Shown: positions 49,071-63,270 of the stretch, piece after piece | Layout: every line of letters begins with the position of its first letter | Position numbering within the stretch: the first letter of the stretch is position 1 | Assembly (NCBI RefSeq): GCF_037975245.1 | Contig: NC_092564.1 | Coordinates: forward strand, 17,719,984-17,783,983 | Source of the DNA: Apostichopus japonicus | Lineage: Eukaryota > Echinodermata > Holothuroidea > Aspidochirotida > Stichopodidae | DNA: 64,000 nt | Direction: 5' to 3' | Made by a program: the position numbers and the translations under genes | The notes under the pieces: model-generated | Seen by the model: only the letters and a program-made list of their open reading frames with translations | What the model was told of the DNA's origin: nothing | Databases searched by the model: none

Positions 49071-51226
49071 TACAGAGTGCACCCCTGGTGCTTTTGAATT
49101 CAGATTTAAGTGTAAGCTAATCAATACATCAAGGGAAATAAATCTTTACTTGCTTGCTAAAGACTTATTATATTTCCGCATTTTCTTATTCCTCTGGTGA
49201 TAAAGTATACCTTTCAAATTTATCAGCTGAACACTTTGCAGTCGAACAATATTTCGACGGACCTTCAAACAGTTGGCAGTTGTTCAAGTTATACATAAGA
49301 AATTGCGTACATTCATAATCGGCATACTGATGCTTTATATATTTATTTATATATAGTAATATCAATATCAGAAATGTTTAAACAGGTTCCATGGAATAAT
49401 ACCTAGCCACTGGTCCGTTCGTGACGTCACACAAGAATATTGTTCAGGGACGTATGTTTATATATAGAGAGAGTGTTATACTTCTGTTTTTTCCCCTTTT
49501 CAATTTAGTACCTTACTGAAAGCTAAATCGTACCGGTGCGTCAAATTTCTCAGGTGTGTTAGAATTCGGATTTCTGTTTATTTGGCCTTCACCAACTCAC
49601 GTAAACTTTGGTGGAAATATTGAGCAGTAATTTATTCCACATGTATAATATACGCTACAAGTATTTTCGCACTATCTGAAATAATTGTTGTCTTATGTCG
49701 TTGAAAAATTAATCATGCACTTTTGACATATCACCATCTAAAGAATTAATATGTAATGATTTATTCCTTTTGTGTTGTAACAGGATGTGTCACATATTGA
49801 CCAATGTAAAATTTCGTGATATGCGTATGAGAAAATGTAGTCGATAGTAGATATGTTGTTGATGAATAATTGACGATTTCTAAAAAAAAATAATGAGTGG
49901 GATACAGTTTGTAAAAAGAGAAATAACTAAATTTGTATAACATCTATAAATATGGATATTCTCATGGCGCTCATCCTTATTCGAACCCTCACCTCAGTTC
50001 ACCCTCAAAGCCCCCCCTTCACCCCACCCACACACACTCAACCACCCTCTATCCTTCAGTTCCATTACACCCCCTTACAACGCACTCGAACTGATACACA
50101 TCCGGAGCCAAGAAGCTTTATGCAAAGGAAAAGAAATGAAAGATATTCTTCAAGTTAAACCTTTCTGATAAGTGATGAGTTCCAAACTACTACAGAGCAT
50201 ACTAGATACATACTCCACAACCCCACAACTCCACAACTCCACACCTATATCGGACATCCTCCACACCCCACTCACCACACTCACCTATGCCCCACACCCA
50301 CCCCCTCCCCCAAACAACTTCCATGCACCATCACCCTGAATATGGCATCCATTCAATTACAGACAATAAACAAATAGAAACGAAAAATGCTTTTAAAAAC
50401 AAAACAAAAAATAGAACTATATCTTCTCCACGTTGCTTATATCACGACTAATCATGCGATACAAAATGAGTTGGGATACAAAAAATCTTAATAGTTTTGC
50501 CTCTTTTTTTCTCGTTATTTATCTTCCTACTCGTTTCCTATATCTTTTTCTTTTCTCCTTTGCCCGCCTATTTAAAAAAAACAAAAAATAACAAATACGC
50601 CAACTCCAATATAAAAATCGATCCACGGCATTGGACTTGGCAGATGAAATATAATGACTGGTCTCGGTCTTATCTCGACTCATTGAAGCTATCGAGTCTG
50701 TGCAGAGTGATACTCACCGCGAAATATAACGGAGACCCTTTCATTGGTAGTTGAAATTTTAATGATATTCTCTTCTGGTTGTTGCCTGTTGCTCCCAAAC
50801 CGTTTTCCTGTGTAGACTCTGCGTTTTTTTTTCGGAATCAATCTTCCACATGTTTCTTATATCGAGGATACATTTTTCTCTGACTATACGGACAACTTTT
50901 CATTAAAGTACAAAAAAATATAAAAAAGCAAGGAAGGAAGATATTGTGTTTTTCCTGTTTTTTTTTCATTTTTCTGAAACCTTTTTTTTTCTTTTGACAA
51001 TTTCCAAATATTCCCCAAAGGGGAAAACTGGCAACTTGAAGGGGAGAAAAGTCAAAGGAAAGAAAAGAAAACTAGAACCAGAAATTCAACAAAAAAAGAG
51101 GGTTTTGCTGTTTCCTTTTTTAATTTTTAAATTAGGTTTCGAAAAAAAGAACTGTCCATGTATATGATTAATGATTTGAAATCCAAGATTTGAAACACGT
51201 TCGTGACTTTTTGGAGATTTAAGAAG

Positions 51227-51235
51227 TATATAAAG
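51227..51235 (+). promoter_or_regulatory. TATA box upstream of the 51.3-kb signal-peptide exon
   Basis: TATATAAAG lies about 100 bp upstream of ATG 51331, predicting transcription from about 51255 and a short leader. Confidence 0.6.
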
Positions 51236-51330
51236 TCATTTAAAACAGGAGGTTAATATAACTAGAGGATTCTTGTACATTAACTTCTTGAAGTTGAAGA
51301 TTGGAGTTTTCTTGTCTTTCGGAACTTATC

Positions 51331-51457
51331 ATGGAGTGCCACTTCTTAGTCAAAGTGCTTTTCACAGTTCTTCTGATTCTGTCGACTACTGGCCTTTGTG
51401 TATCTGCTGACAAAAATGAAGACAACCAGGGTTTGGGCATATTACGGCCGCGAAGAC
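51331..51457 (+). CDS. First coding exon of a putative secreted peptide precursor
   Basis: The exon begins with a clear signal peptide (MECHFLVKVLFTVLLILSTT, then GLCVSA). An acidic linker ADKNEDNQ follows, and it ends ILRPRR at a consensus donor GTAAGT (51458), leaving one base of the next codon. A TATA box stands at the right distance. The Arg-rich end next to the junction resembles a proprotein-convertase site, as in neuropeptide or host-defence precursors. The downstream exon is not resolved. Phase-compatible candidates with good acceptors are at 58438, 59746, 62151 and 63686. No family is recognised. Confidence 0.5.
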
Positions 51458-54185
51458 GTAAGTACAAACAAAACTTATTTTTTCTTTTCGTGGAACACTC
51501 GGGGATCTTGGCAGGGGTGGATCCTCGAAGCAAGGGGGGGGGGAGGTACGGGTGTTCGTGGTCACTTTTCTTAACGTTTGGGGCACTAAAACCTAACCTA
51601 CACATTTGTTTGTTTTCTTCGTATGAAATCATGGTATGTAGGGAGATCTTATACTTTCAACCGACATTTTCTAATAAATTCTTATTTGGTTTATGACTTC
51701 GATGTCTAACGATATTTGTCTGTCGGGCCCCATCCTCCGAGAATTGTGGTAGCCTAGGCTGTCTGGGTGGTGATTAATAGGCCCTGGGGTATTAACCTAG
51801 GATGTATGGAGTAAGTCTGAGGAATTTGTTGCAGCGTCGGGATATCAGAAGTATTGGGGATATAGGGAGGGGTTCCCCACCCCTCCCTCTCTCTAGAGGG
51901 GAGGTTGAAGAGTCCGGGACGTCTCTAGAAACTTCGAGGCTTTGTTTTGGAGTGTTTTCGATATCTGAAGGAATTTGGGTTCCCTTAGAGCAGTTAAGGA
52001 GGTATGAATTACGGTAATTTTGCGGATTCTGGCGTAGCCCGGATTATAAGACGTAATTTTTTTTGGAGGTGGGGGGGGGGAGCTGAGAGTGGTACCTGCA
52101 TAAAGTAATTGTTACGATGGGGATGGGGTGGGGTGGGATGGGTGGTTTGAAGTAATTTTGTGATTTCGCATTAGGTTGGAACATCTAGAGTAATTATACG
52201 TGGTTCTGGATTAGCCTGAGTTGTCTGGAGTAATAGATGGGTTTGGGAGTCGACTATACTACATGTCCTGAGTATAGTCCAATGGCTTGAGTAGTAAAAC
52301 AAAAAGATAGATTTAATGTAGCTTGACATAATGTGATGCAGGACTTACTGTGTAATGTCTGAGAAAACCCTTGTAATGTGGAGCCGTTTGTTTGATAGAT
52401 TAAAAGTGTACAAATTGAAAAGTTTTCAACATCCAAATGAAAATTAATTGGGGGCAAGTTATTCGTTATTGGTGGTTTGAATTGAAACTGGCCTCCAGAG
52501 TTTAAGTAGTGTCGAACCGGAAGTGTGAGTTCCATGAATAAGCTTTGTTAGCAGCCTTAAAAAAAAGATAAATCGCATGCGGAATTCCGTTTCACTTTTA
52601 ATGCATATACGTCGCTTATACTTGGAATTATTTTGTTTTATAGACTTATTCCAGTAAGATGTTAAAAATCTTACAAAGTGATGTAAAAAAAACCCTTTTT
52701 CGTAGGATAACTTTCCCTGTCAGTCCGATTCCTAACTATCTATGTGACACAGACGACTCCTACTGCATGGCTTCAGTTAAAACAATTCTTGGCCATACCT
52801 TACGCTATGCTCAATAGTAATTAAATCAAACATTAAATTCTACCAACACTTACTGTGTATAGTATGGATAAGTAGAAAATAAACCATAAGATCAAAATTC
52901 ACATTGCATCAGTTTGCAGATGCGTAACGTTTGTGTAACATTCAGTCATCATAGAGATATGTTGTAATATCACATACTTCGTTACTTTAGAACGCTTTAA
53001 AAAAATAAACGTTTTTTTTTCTTCAAACTAAAGAAATCAATTGAACGTAGCATAAGTTCATGAGGAGTGCGATGACCTCTAAGTAAAAGTGCGGTCCACA
53101 GCACTGTTATGAGAAAATAAGTTGTCAGCGTTGAACTTAGCTATAAGCGATAGCTCGAATAACATAGCAGGATATGTTATATATTTTGTCCATATAAGAG
53201 CAAATCTAATTATTCAGAAAACAGTGGTTTTACCATGCAGGTCAATTCCAACTTGAAGCTAGCAGGATCTGACAACCTTTGCGTGACAGTAACTTATCTC
53301 TCTGTCCTTTTAGTTGTCTACTAATCAGTTAATCTTACTCATGGAAGTTCATTGCTTTATTTAAATCAAGTGGATAATGGATGTCACAAGGTCCCCCCCC
53401 CCACCCACCTCCCGCCAAATGGGTGCAATGTCACTAACACACAATTAGTCTTGGCACTAAATATGACAGTTATAAAGTTGCGCCCATAGATACCTACATG
53501 CGTTGTAGCCTATAGGCGCAGACCAAGTGACTCAATAGCCTACCTTTCAAATCATAACCGCGATAATAATGTTTGCATTAATCAGGAATATGCTCTTTAA
53601 TGCCTTAGACTTGAGTACCCAGGCGTCGTACCCGGTGGATTGCTCAATCTAGGTACAGTGAACATTGACGTGCACATGATTTTAAAGGTGGGGTAATGGT
53701 GGGGGGGGGGGTGGATTCTGGAAAGGGTCTCCCAGAAGAACATTTCAAAAATGAGACGTCAAAGGCACATTTAGACTATAATTATGTCTATTGCTAGGTC
53801 TTTACGCAAGATTTTGCTAATAAATATTTACGAAGAAATATCCACCGGCTGCATGCTCCCCCACCCAGACTGAAAAGGTGGTAGGGACATGCCCCGCCCC
53901 CCCCCCCCTCCATGCGCGCGCCACTGGTAGTGAGAAACTGATTCTCTTTGCATGCCGGGCTCTTTGCGCCAACCAATGTTTTGCTATTGGCCCCTGTAGA
54001 ATCCCTCGCTTATAGAGACTTGATTCGATATGAAACATATTTGTTGATGCCGTTTTTAGATTAGGTGCGCCTATCGGGGCTGATATTTGCTGTGGAATGT
54101 CCATCGCAATTTCTTGAGGCATATACAACACAACAGCATTTCTATATAAGTGAATATTGTCACGCACGCGCTCGCGTTTATTCGC

Positions 54186-54244
54186 AAATCACGTATAATA
54201 TTATATGATATGGTGTCATGATACATTACGCTGAACGCGCATGC

Positions 54245-54284
<40 letters not shown>

Positions 54285-54345
54285 CACGTATTAAATGATA
54301 TGATATGGTGTCATGATACATTACGCTGAACGCGCATGCGTGTGT
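54186..54345. repeat. Duplicated 60-bp segment flanking (TA)n
   Basis: Two near-identical blocks, 54186-54245 and 54281-54345, share GGTGTCATGATACATTACGC and CTGAACGCGCATGCGT. They are separated by a TA tract, and each is followed by TA repeats. Confidence 0.85.
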
Positions 54346-54370
54346 ATATATATATATATTTATATATATA

Positions 54371-54475
<105 letters not shown>

Positions 54476-54981
54476 CAAGTATGATTTACTAAGTAGGCTT
54501 ATTGACACTTTAGTTATATATTTCCTGAAGAACGGTGCACTACATACAGAGGAAAGAAATAAATCCCGCAGCAATTTATAAATCTGGAAATGAACAAGTA
54601 AATGAAATCACACACATATATGTATAGGTGTGACTGAGTTTTGATCACGTGTAAACGTTGTGTGATATGTCTGACAGTTTATGCGATATCTCTGTATTGT
54701 TAAGTTTCAAATTAAGACAATTCATTCCGATTTCTGGAGTGGGTTTTTAAGGCCACCTGTGAATTACACGATCCAATCCCAAGTTGAAAAATGTTCAAAA
54801 AAAAAAAAAAAAAACGGTCAGACAGTAAAAAAAAAAAAAAGACAAGTTATCTATTGCGCTGGGTTGTAGCTCTGTGTTTCTACCAGACCAGTCTAGAGCT
54901 GTTCTGAACAAGTCAAGTGTAATATTTACACATAATTAAGTAGGTCATTCCTTAATTAATCCCTTAATTAAATCAATGTAA

Positions 54982-55205
54982 GTATGTATTTTAGATCCTC
55001 CTGCAAGCAGGAACTCGCGAAGAGGCCATCATTGGCTTATTAACTTGAGCCGCAAGCTGACCGAAGTCAGTTTCTTAGATTAATATTTAACGTCCATGAT
55101 TGTCAATTGTCAACAACTCTGTAACTGGACGACATCTTGGAGTGACTCGAACTCGGGACCTTATAATTGAAAGGCACCGGCGTTAACCACTGAGCTAACA
55201 CTTCC
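54982..55205 (-). mobile_element. tRNA-derived SINE, copy 2
   Basis: The reverse complement closely matches the SINE at 4436-4669: head with TTAGCTCAGTGGTTAA, box B GAGTTCGAGTC, then the same body and tail. Confidence 0.85.
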
Positions 55206-55788
55206 TTGTGGTGATAACCTTTTGACAGTTCAATTTACCGTTCTCTTCAACAAATTGTTGAGATTCTTGTTTTTTATTCACTTTCATTACAATTAAAATA
55301 ACCACATTGAACTTCGAACTCAAATTCCCATGTATGTCTGTTATATACCACAGTAAGGCTAAATAGTGAATTGGTTTAGAATCAGGTCAGGTTATCATCA
55401 GCATAAATGCTTCCGGCATTTAAAGTTAGCATGAAGGATTATAAAATAAAGCTAATCTCCACGCACGATCTATTGCATGCATACAGACTAACTGGGCAGT
55501 CCCTGGAGAGATCCTTCTACATAGCACAGCTGACAATAAAACACTTAATATGTCAGCGATAACTCTCCATTGACTTAAATCAATTAATTTGTCTAATTTC
55601 ATGTTGACTACCGTTCACGAAATTTTGAAGACTAAAAATCACGTCGGTTTCTTGTCTAGTATCAACAGTGCATGGAGGCTAAATATAGAAGTTTAAATAA
55701 ATCCAAGGAGTTTCTTAAGAAACCCCTGGTAGCCTGACAAACAAACTTAATAGATTATTCTGATTTCCGAGTTATGTTCCTTTTAATT

Positions 55789-56429
55789 ACTACAACTAAA
55801 GTTAATTTATAAGTTCGGTAAAAAACAGACAGATAGAGTTTAAAACGACAACAATCGGTGTTGTAACTAATGTGCGGTTGTTTCCTATAATTCTCCGTTA
55901 TTCAGATACGAAAGTATGTTAGATAATAGTTCAAACATATAGCTGTTTTTTTGTGTGCTTGCTATGACATAACAAATCATTTGCCCATATTTAGTCAAAA
56001 TAATAGGGGAAAAATTGATTTCATCAAATTCTCATTTTCTTCTCTGTTTTTCTCTTCTACAATAGAAGTGATATAAAGACGATCTAAGGAGTTATTGCTT
56101 AATGGGTTTTTGTTGTTGTCATGAAGCAAGATAAAATTATTCTACATCTAGGCCTATCTGTTGAATTTCGTCTTTGACATCGGCTTCCTCCGAGATATTA
56201 GCAAACAAAACGTATACCTTCCTGTCTTTTTTATTTTTATATCCCAATCAGGGATAAGTTCGATAAGTATATATATGTATATATGTATATATGTATATAT
56301 GGATATATGGATATATGGATAAATGGATATATGGATTTATGGATAAGTATATATGGATAAGTTCGATTGTTGTCGTTTTAAACTCTATCTATCTGTTTTA
56401 TCGAACTTATAAATTACTTTAGTTGTAGT
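55789..56429. mobile_element. Foldback element with inverted repeats of about 69 bp
   Basis: The left arm (55789-55857, starting ACTACAACTAAAG and ending GACAACAATCG) recurs inverted at 56364-56429 with a few differences. About 500 bp separate the arms, including a (TATATGGA)n run next to the right arm. No transposase frame is present. Target duplication is not obvious. Confidence 0.75.
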
Positions 56430-58700
56430 GAAAAATAGGTACAGAACTCGGACACCAGAATCTGATAATCTGCCCCATTCTCGAAACACCATATATTTTG
56501 TTCTTTCTCATTATAGCTAAATGATATTCCCCATAATTAATTAGCTTAAAAGTAGAAAGTATACTTTTCGATTTGAATCAGAAATGACATGACTTGATGG
56601 TCCAGGTGACGAAACCTGCGTTCCCCATGATTGGGTTTCTATATAACGTTGGCTTGTGTGTTCAGTACCGAAATGAAGACAAAACGTTGCCCCCCATACA
56701 CCAGTCAATCTTCTTATATATATGAACTGATGAACTTGATATCGGATATCGTAGTAAGATATAAAACACCGTAATGATCTGTTTTTCCTTGCTTGAGACT
56801 GGATCAAGTTCAAGTTCAACCTGACAGTTTCTGCTTTGACCTTTTGCGGTCTGTATAAATTAACGACAGAAAAAAAAGGAGAAAAATTATAGCTTTCTAC
56901 CAAAGTTCAGCGCTGTTTCAATCAAAGGTCACACACCGTCATACGCAGCGGTATGCCTATAACGTTGCGATTACACTTTTACTCATATATTTCCTTCCAG
57001 TAGAGATTTAATTCATCGGGTATCCGATTATTATCTACCGTTAAAGATAGATGATTATCTAGGTTAATGCCACCTCTTAGATCAAAAGAACGAAAGCACA
57101 TATACGAAGACGGGTTTTGAGTGCCCTTTTTAAAGTATGCAAATTAAGTACACAAAACCGCATGTATTTTAATTCTAAACCTGAAAGGTGATATGGAATA
57201 TGATTAATCTCTTGCATTTTACAACTAATTATTTATGAGTTACTTGAACCCATTTCTAACAAGCAAAAGGTAATGGGTTCCCCCCCCCCCCCTATACCTT
57301 GACCTTTAATAAAAGACAAAAAGACAAAAACAAAAGACTTAGTAAATGGGTTCCGTGTTATATGCGCATATCATTCACATATACATATCATTCACCTGAT
57401 CTATTGTGCCTGTCCTATTTATGAGTTCGTGTCCATAAAGTCGGTGGAATGGTAACGTGCGTTATAATTCATTGATCATACTAATTTTAATACTTAAAGT
57501 AAGACATAGGGTATCATGCTACCTTATATACTCCATATTATGTTTATATATATAGGAGAGATACATGTGAACATCGTTTTGCTACTTATTATTCAGCGTG
57601 GTATTTCGCTAATGCGCATTACATATACAGTTCGTGTAGCAAGCCTGTTTCAACTGTTTTTGAGATCTATCATCAACCGAAAACGCTCTACGAGTGTTGA
57701 TTTTCTGAAGTGGTGGTGCAGGAATAAATTACCTATGTGGGTAATATATAAAAGAAAACGACTGTATTTTTGTGACCTAGCTTTATATAAAGCCGAGTGC
57801 GTGCCTGGTATAAATATATAAACCTATATCTCTGATAAGATTATAAAAAATAATAATAAAGTCAAACACACAGACACACACAATAATATTAATACACTTT
57901 TCCATCAAGACGTTCGAAAGAAGAATAAAGAAAACACTTCAGAATCAAAACAATGGCATAAATAGAGAGACTGAGAGAAGGAAACTGAATGGGGGAAAAA
58001 AACACAAAAACAAGAAAAAGCAAGAAACAATAATTTCAAACCTATTTCCGTTTGGAAATAACAAAGAAAGAAGGAAGGTCGATAAAATTATGGTTTGACA
58101 AAAGAAAACGTTATGCAAATGACTTTGTCCTTCGATTATATTAAAATGAACCAAAATTTGTAAAACCATATACATGTGTGCTTGTTTTTTCAATTGAAAT
58201 TTGGAATATTTCTGTCGAGTACGTTTCATAAATACGAACGTTTAGGACCTTCTAAAGGAGGGGGGGGGACATATCCAACTATCTTCTTAATCATATATGA
58301 TAGAAATGTTTGTTATGAACAGCGAAATAATTTTAAAGTGAATGTGAACTTTGTTACCAATGAATGACCAATATTTGGTCATGTTATGATTTTTAAGTTT
58401 TTAAATTTACAATTTTAAAACTCATCTCCTTTACAGCAAATGAACACTGGGACTCGACGGGTGTCACATATGACACCCGATTCTCATAGAGTTATGAGGA
58501 GTTAATATCGAGTTCAATGTTTTTCTTGGTAAAAAGGCGGGCCTTGCTTGTTTTAAGTTCGATATTACCCTTTTTAAGTGACCATGCGTACAATGACTGT
58601 ATTTTCATAGTATTAATACTGAGGATTTTGCTATTCCGTCACAGTCTATATGGGAGTTCATTGAGTATCAGATATCTGGTAAATGTTACTATAAATGTTA

Positions 58701-58768
<68 letters not shown>

Positions 58769-61700
58769 ATCGTAACTGATCGGAGACGTATTTGTGATGA
58801 ACAATTGTTTATCATCACAAGTATATCTTCTCTATGAGACAGCGTCTAGTTCAAGGAGAAGCAATACCCAACCATCATCTTTATCGTGTACGTTGGAGAT
58901 GATTATGATGAGTAACTTGTCCTAACAGGTGCGGTAACGAAACCATTTTGTTTTTCTGTTTCGGATGAATCATGGTATGAAAGACACGTAAGACGTCTGT
59001 CATGTTCGACAATGAGTGATTACATATCGCATATGCGATATGAGATCATTTAGAGCTTCTCGGTATTTTCTTGTCACTTATTCATGATGAAATGATGTTG
59101 CTACTACTAACATGGCCTATATCATCAGGTTATGATTATTAACAACATCATTCCAGTACTTAAGAGTCTGAGTGTCGTTGATTGGTGGATTTTGGATTCT
59201 CTGGAAAATTTAGAAATCACATTGCTATGCAGGTTACTATTACATCATGGTTTTCAAAAGTCTTATACATTTGAATAACGGGGGGAGAAGTTGACGTCGA
59301 TATTAGTTTCATTTTCGGATTTCTCTTTCGATTGTGATAAAAAGTGTCTTGGCGATGCTATTTCGACGAAATGAATACATATAGTTATTACTCACTTAGC
59401 AACGCGCATCTGTAAAATAAACATTGGTCGTGTAGGTTTACCAATTGTAAATTTATTAGAAGTAATGCGTTGGTAGGTTAATATGACAACCTTGCTGAGG
59501 AAACGGAAACATTTCCTTGAATATACTGACCATTAAGTGACGAACATGGACTGGAATGCGTTTCACTTTGATCAACTGAATTTATGTCATTTTTATACTA
59601 AAAAATGTCAGTTTAATTATACAATTTGCCGTTCAAAAGCACTATTCTGCATTAAATTACGGATTTTCTCCAATTACCTTAAATCATCATTAAGCACACA
59701 CTTTGTTCAATACGTAACAGCTCCTGCTTAACTTTTTTTTTCTAGCACCCAACATTGATTTATCATGAACACTTGGCAGTGTGCACATGACCATCTACGT
59801 CCATATTCTCTCTCCCCCTAAGCCACGAAAATGTTGCAATTTATTCTATCTTACAGTAAAGTAAATTTGTCACTGAACAGGAAGGCCATTAATCAGGGCA
59901 AATCCTTTCGCAATGGTGAATGAAAGAAAAAACATTTTCACATTTCAAAATACTGTGTTTCTTTGTATACGTAGCATATCAATATGTACATTATAGATAG
60001 GACATTATACAGTAGATAGGAACAACTCTGTAATCTGTTCTCACCCTTGCAAACCACGAAACCTTGACTCTTTCCTCCTCAACTCATCACCTGGAGGGAT
60101 ACAACACTATCAATGATAAACCGATGACAATATTAACATATGTCCTTTTTAAAAAAACAAAAATGTGTATGATTGGAAGTCGTCACATACCTAGGAAACG
60201 GAAAGTAATTAATAATATGATTTCCATAGGTGCGTATGTATTGGCTTATTAATATGGATATCTTGGCGTCTTGCCTAAGTCTACATAGAGAGAGAGAGAG
60301 CTGCCTGTTCCAAACGGCTGTTTCTCTATCAGGAAAGAACACGTTGAGCTGATAGTGATTTTTCCAGGTCACAGTTCCCTGGAAAAAGCAACAGCTGACG
60401 ACTGGATGACCAATTAATTCGTTTGTCCTGTTGCACAGAAAATATACATACACTGCAGTCGGACGAGCGGGAGGAGCATGTTCATATCTAAACAAGTATT
60501 TATGGGCCAATCATTAACACACATTTTCACACATTTATATATTTAAAATGTCTACTTTCAACACTTCTCAAGATCTGGGAATACTTAAGGAGCTCATAAA
60601 CTCCAGGAATTTAAAGTGCAGTATACGGTATACTTTTTTAGGTTTTTTTTTTTCTTTTCTTGCTAACGTTTGGAGGCAATGTTGTGATATTTTGAGATCA
60701 TGCAGGTGGAACATGAATATTAGATTAGAAGTGATTAATTCATTAGTTTTCATTTGAAGTGTATATACTCACAGGGAAAAAAACTTGCATAGCTGTTCTG
60801 TTAGCTGATAACGTCAGAAAGAAACAAATATATATATTAAAATTAATTTTGTTATTAACGTCACGGAATTAATCATTATCAGCTCAGTTTCGCACAAATG
60901 ATATGGTTAAACGATATTAAGTGGTGATGGGGTGATATAAAGGCCTATATAAGGGCGTTTAGTTAACGTTATAAATAAATGGTCAAGTCTGTATATTCTG
61001 ACACCAAGCAATAGCTACTTCTATTCTACAAGAACAGAACAATCCAGAAATACTACATCGACTCTTGTTGAATAATGTATGAATACAGTGGGTTATACCT
61101 ATGAAGGGCAACATTTTAAGCCGATGGAATTTGCGTATCCGTTTGTCTGCAGGGCGAAATCTGACCCTTAAGTTGTCATTATATAAGGGGGTTGTCCCAC
61201 ATAGATCCTCATATCAAACTCTTAATTACGCGCACTGTATCGATGCACTGACCTATCACAGTTCGTTGACTCCACATGCAGAGTCTATATTGCGATATGA
61301 TAAAGAACGGTTAGCATAGGAGACTGAAAGCAACACTGGTCCAGTAATACGAAATTGTTGGCACCTGCATGTGTACAAAGCTAACATAGATGGTAAGATA
61401 TGCAGGTTTAACGAGGCCTTGACATATGGACGTATATACTTTGTTCCATATTCTTGTCTGTACACATATAATGCGTCTTCGCGTTCATTGAAACAACAAC
61501 TCTTGGTTTCATGCAAATGTCTAAATCATGAACACACATGCAGGTTTCTCTCGGATGTCAAAACTCTGTGAAATAGTTTCGATGCAATCAATGGTTGTAT
61601 GGTCACTCGGAACTTCCAAAAGTAATACCTTTTGAACACAATAGTAGGCTAGTATGCCTATGGACGTTGTAGAGACCTCCCTTGTATATACCCAAGTTTG

Positions 61701-62101
61701 AGCCTAACACTTGATAGGACGTTTTCCAAGTCATTCAATTCGTTCCCTCTGAAGATTATCCAGTGTCATGTAAGGAAAGAAGCTCAAAGACACCAAGATT
61801 CATCTTTTTATCACATTCCACCCAGTTCTACCTTTCTTCGTCAACTTACGGACAACCTATCAAAGATCCATCTTCTAAGATCCTTTTGTTTGAGAAGAGA
61901 AGTCCATCATAGCCATAAGATGGCCCGTATAACCTACAAACGTGTAGTATATGCTATAGTACAAGCTCTTCTTTTCCCCCAATAAATGTTAATACCACAT
62001 CTTTTCCAGCATGGAACTTTTTAAATGTTTTCATCCTAACAGTTGCACTGTTTGTAAAGACTGCGCTACGTAAATTGATATTTGATATATAATATATATA
62101 T

Positions 62102-62640
62102 ATGGTGATATTGATATATCACCATTCGCACCACCCAATTGTTTCTTGCAGAATATTTAGTAAACAATTTGGAGAGGAAACCAAGAGCATCTCTCAACAA
62201 TCGTTTCTCAATGGCCAGAGATTCATAGTCAAAAATGTTTGAGACTGGAAAGTCCACTTGTGACATTCGCCTTCTCATCATCCAACCTTAGAATCCAAGG
62301 AGGGACCGACTGTTCTATTTCCTCCCATCCACCTTTTCCATCTTTCATTTCTCCCTCCGTTCTCTACAAAAACCAAACCGTGCCTCCTAATCTCATCTTA
62401 CTCTCCATTCACTCTTGAACTCTCTCTCTGCGTTATAGTCATCTGAAAAGTGCATCTCCTCTAGCCCATTTTCATCTCAACCATCCATTTCATACCACTG
62501 CCCGATGCTTGTCTTTATTCACTTTTCAATGTTCCAATTAATTTATCTGCCCCATATTTTAGTTGAACATGTTCACCTTTTTTTTTGAGGTGTGCGGCCT
62601 CCAAAGATGTCTCCTGCTGGGATCGAAACGTCAAAACTTA
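62102..62640 (+). mobile_element. Possible retroelement remnant (Penelope-like?)
   Basis: A short frame ends ASLNNRFSMARDS before a stop at about 62229. Downstream at about 62611 lies TGCTGGGATCGAAACGTC, a motif style I associate with Penelope-like element ends. A perfect 10-bp hairpin (62102-62125) precedes it, and a (TA)n tract follows. This is weak evidence. Confidence 0.3.
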
Positions 62641-62680
62641 TAACTTTAATACATTAAATTTCCCTTTTAAAATATAACTT

Positions 62681-62822
<142 letters not shown>

Positions 62823-63165
62823 AAAAAACTAGTTACATGATGGCAAAGCATCCCGATGTATCGTGTTGTATACCTTCTATTGACTATCCGGACTGATTGA
62901 CTTTTATAGAGGTTTGTGTTGCGGAAACGTCGTTCAGTGAACACGCTTTGTTGGCGGATACATGCAATTAGCCTTGACGGAATGTGGCACGTTCTTTCTG
63001 ACAGATTGTTTTACTATTCAGATAAATTTGAATGTTAAAAATCATTCTCCCCCCCCCCCCCCCACCAGTTAGGGTTAATCTTTCATATATGTATATGGAA
63101 AACTTAAATAAGTAGGTCACTACACGTGTAATCATTTTGATATCATTTATGCTAAACTAAATGTG

Positions 63166-63168
<3 letters not shown>

Positions 63169-63254
<86 letters not shown>

Positions 63255-63270
63255 GTATATACATACATAC
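63169..63270. repeat. (TA)n tract
   Basis: About 100 bp of TA dinucleotides ending in TGTATATACATACATAC. Confidence 0.95.

Larger units (their letters stand above)
46336..51226. other. Gene-poor repeat-rich region downstream of ChE-3
   Basis: This holds a GAG trinucleotide run (46646-46700), the 47.27-48.33 kb minisatellite, (TA)n tracts with an inserted MITE (48535-49060), and low-complexity C-rich DNA (49990-50330). No convincing AATAAA for ChE-3 lies close to its stop. A Trp-rich phrase at 50620-50700 faintly recalls an esterase tail but lacks splice and family context. Confidence 0.5.

Noticed and set aside
50617-50755. Trp-rich phrase resembling an esterase T-tail
   Set aside because: Only two or three Trp line up, there is no splice-compatible context or terminal Cys, and no other esterase exons lie nearby.
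62600-62635. Hammerhead ribozyme
   Set aside because: GAAAC followed by GTC is present, but the CUGAUGA core and a stable stem II are not convincing by eye; a covariance-model search would decide.
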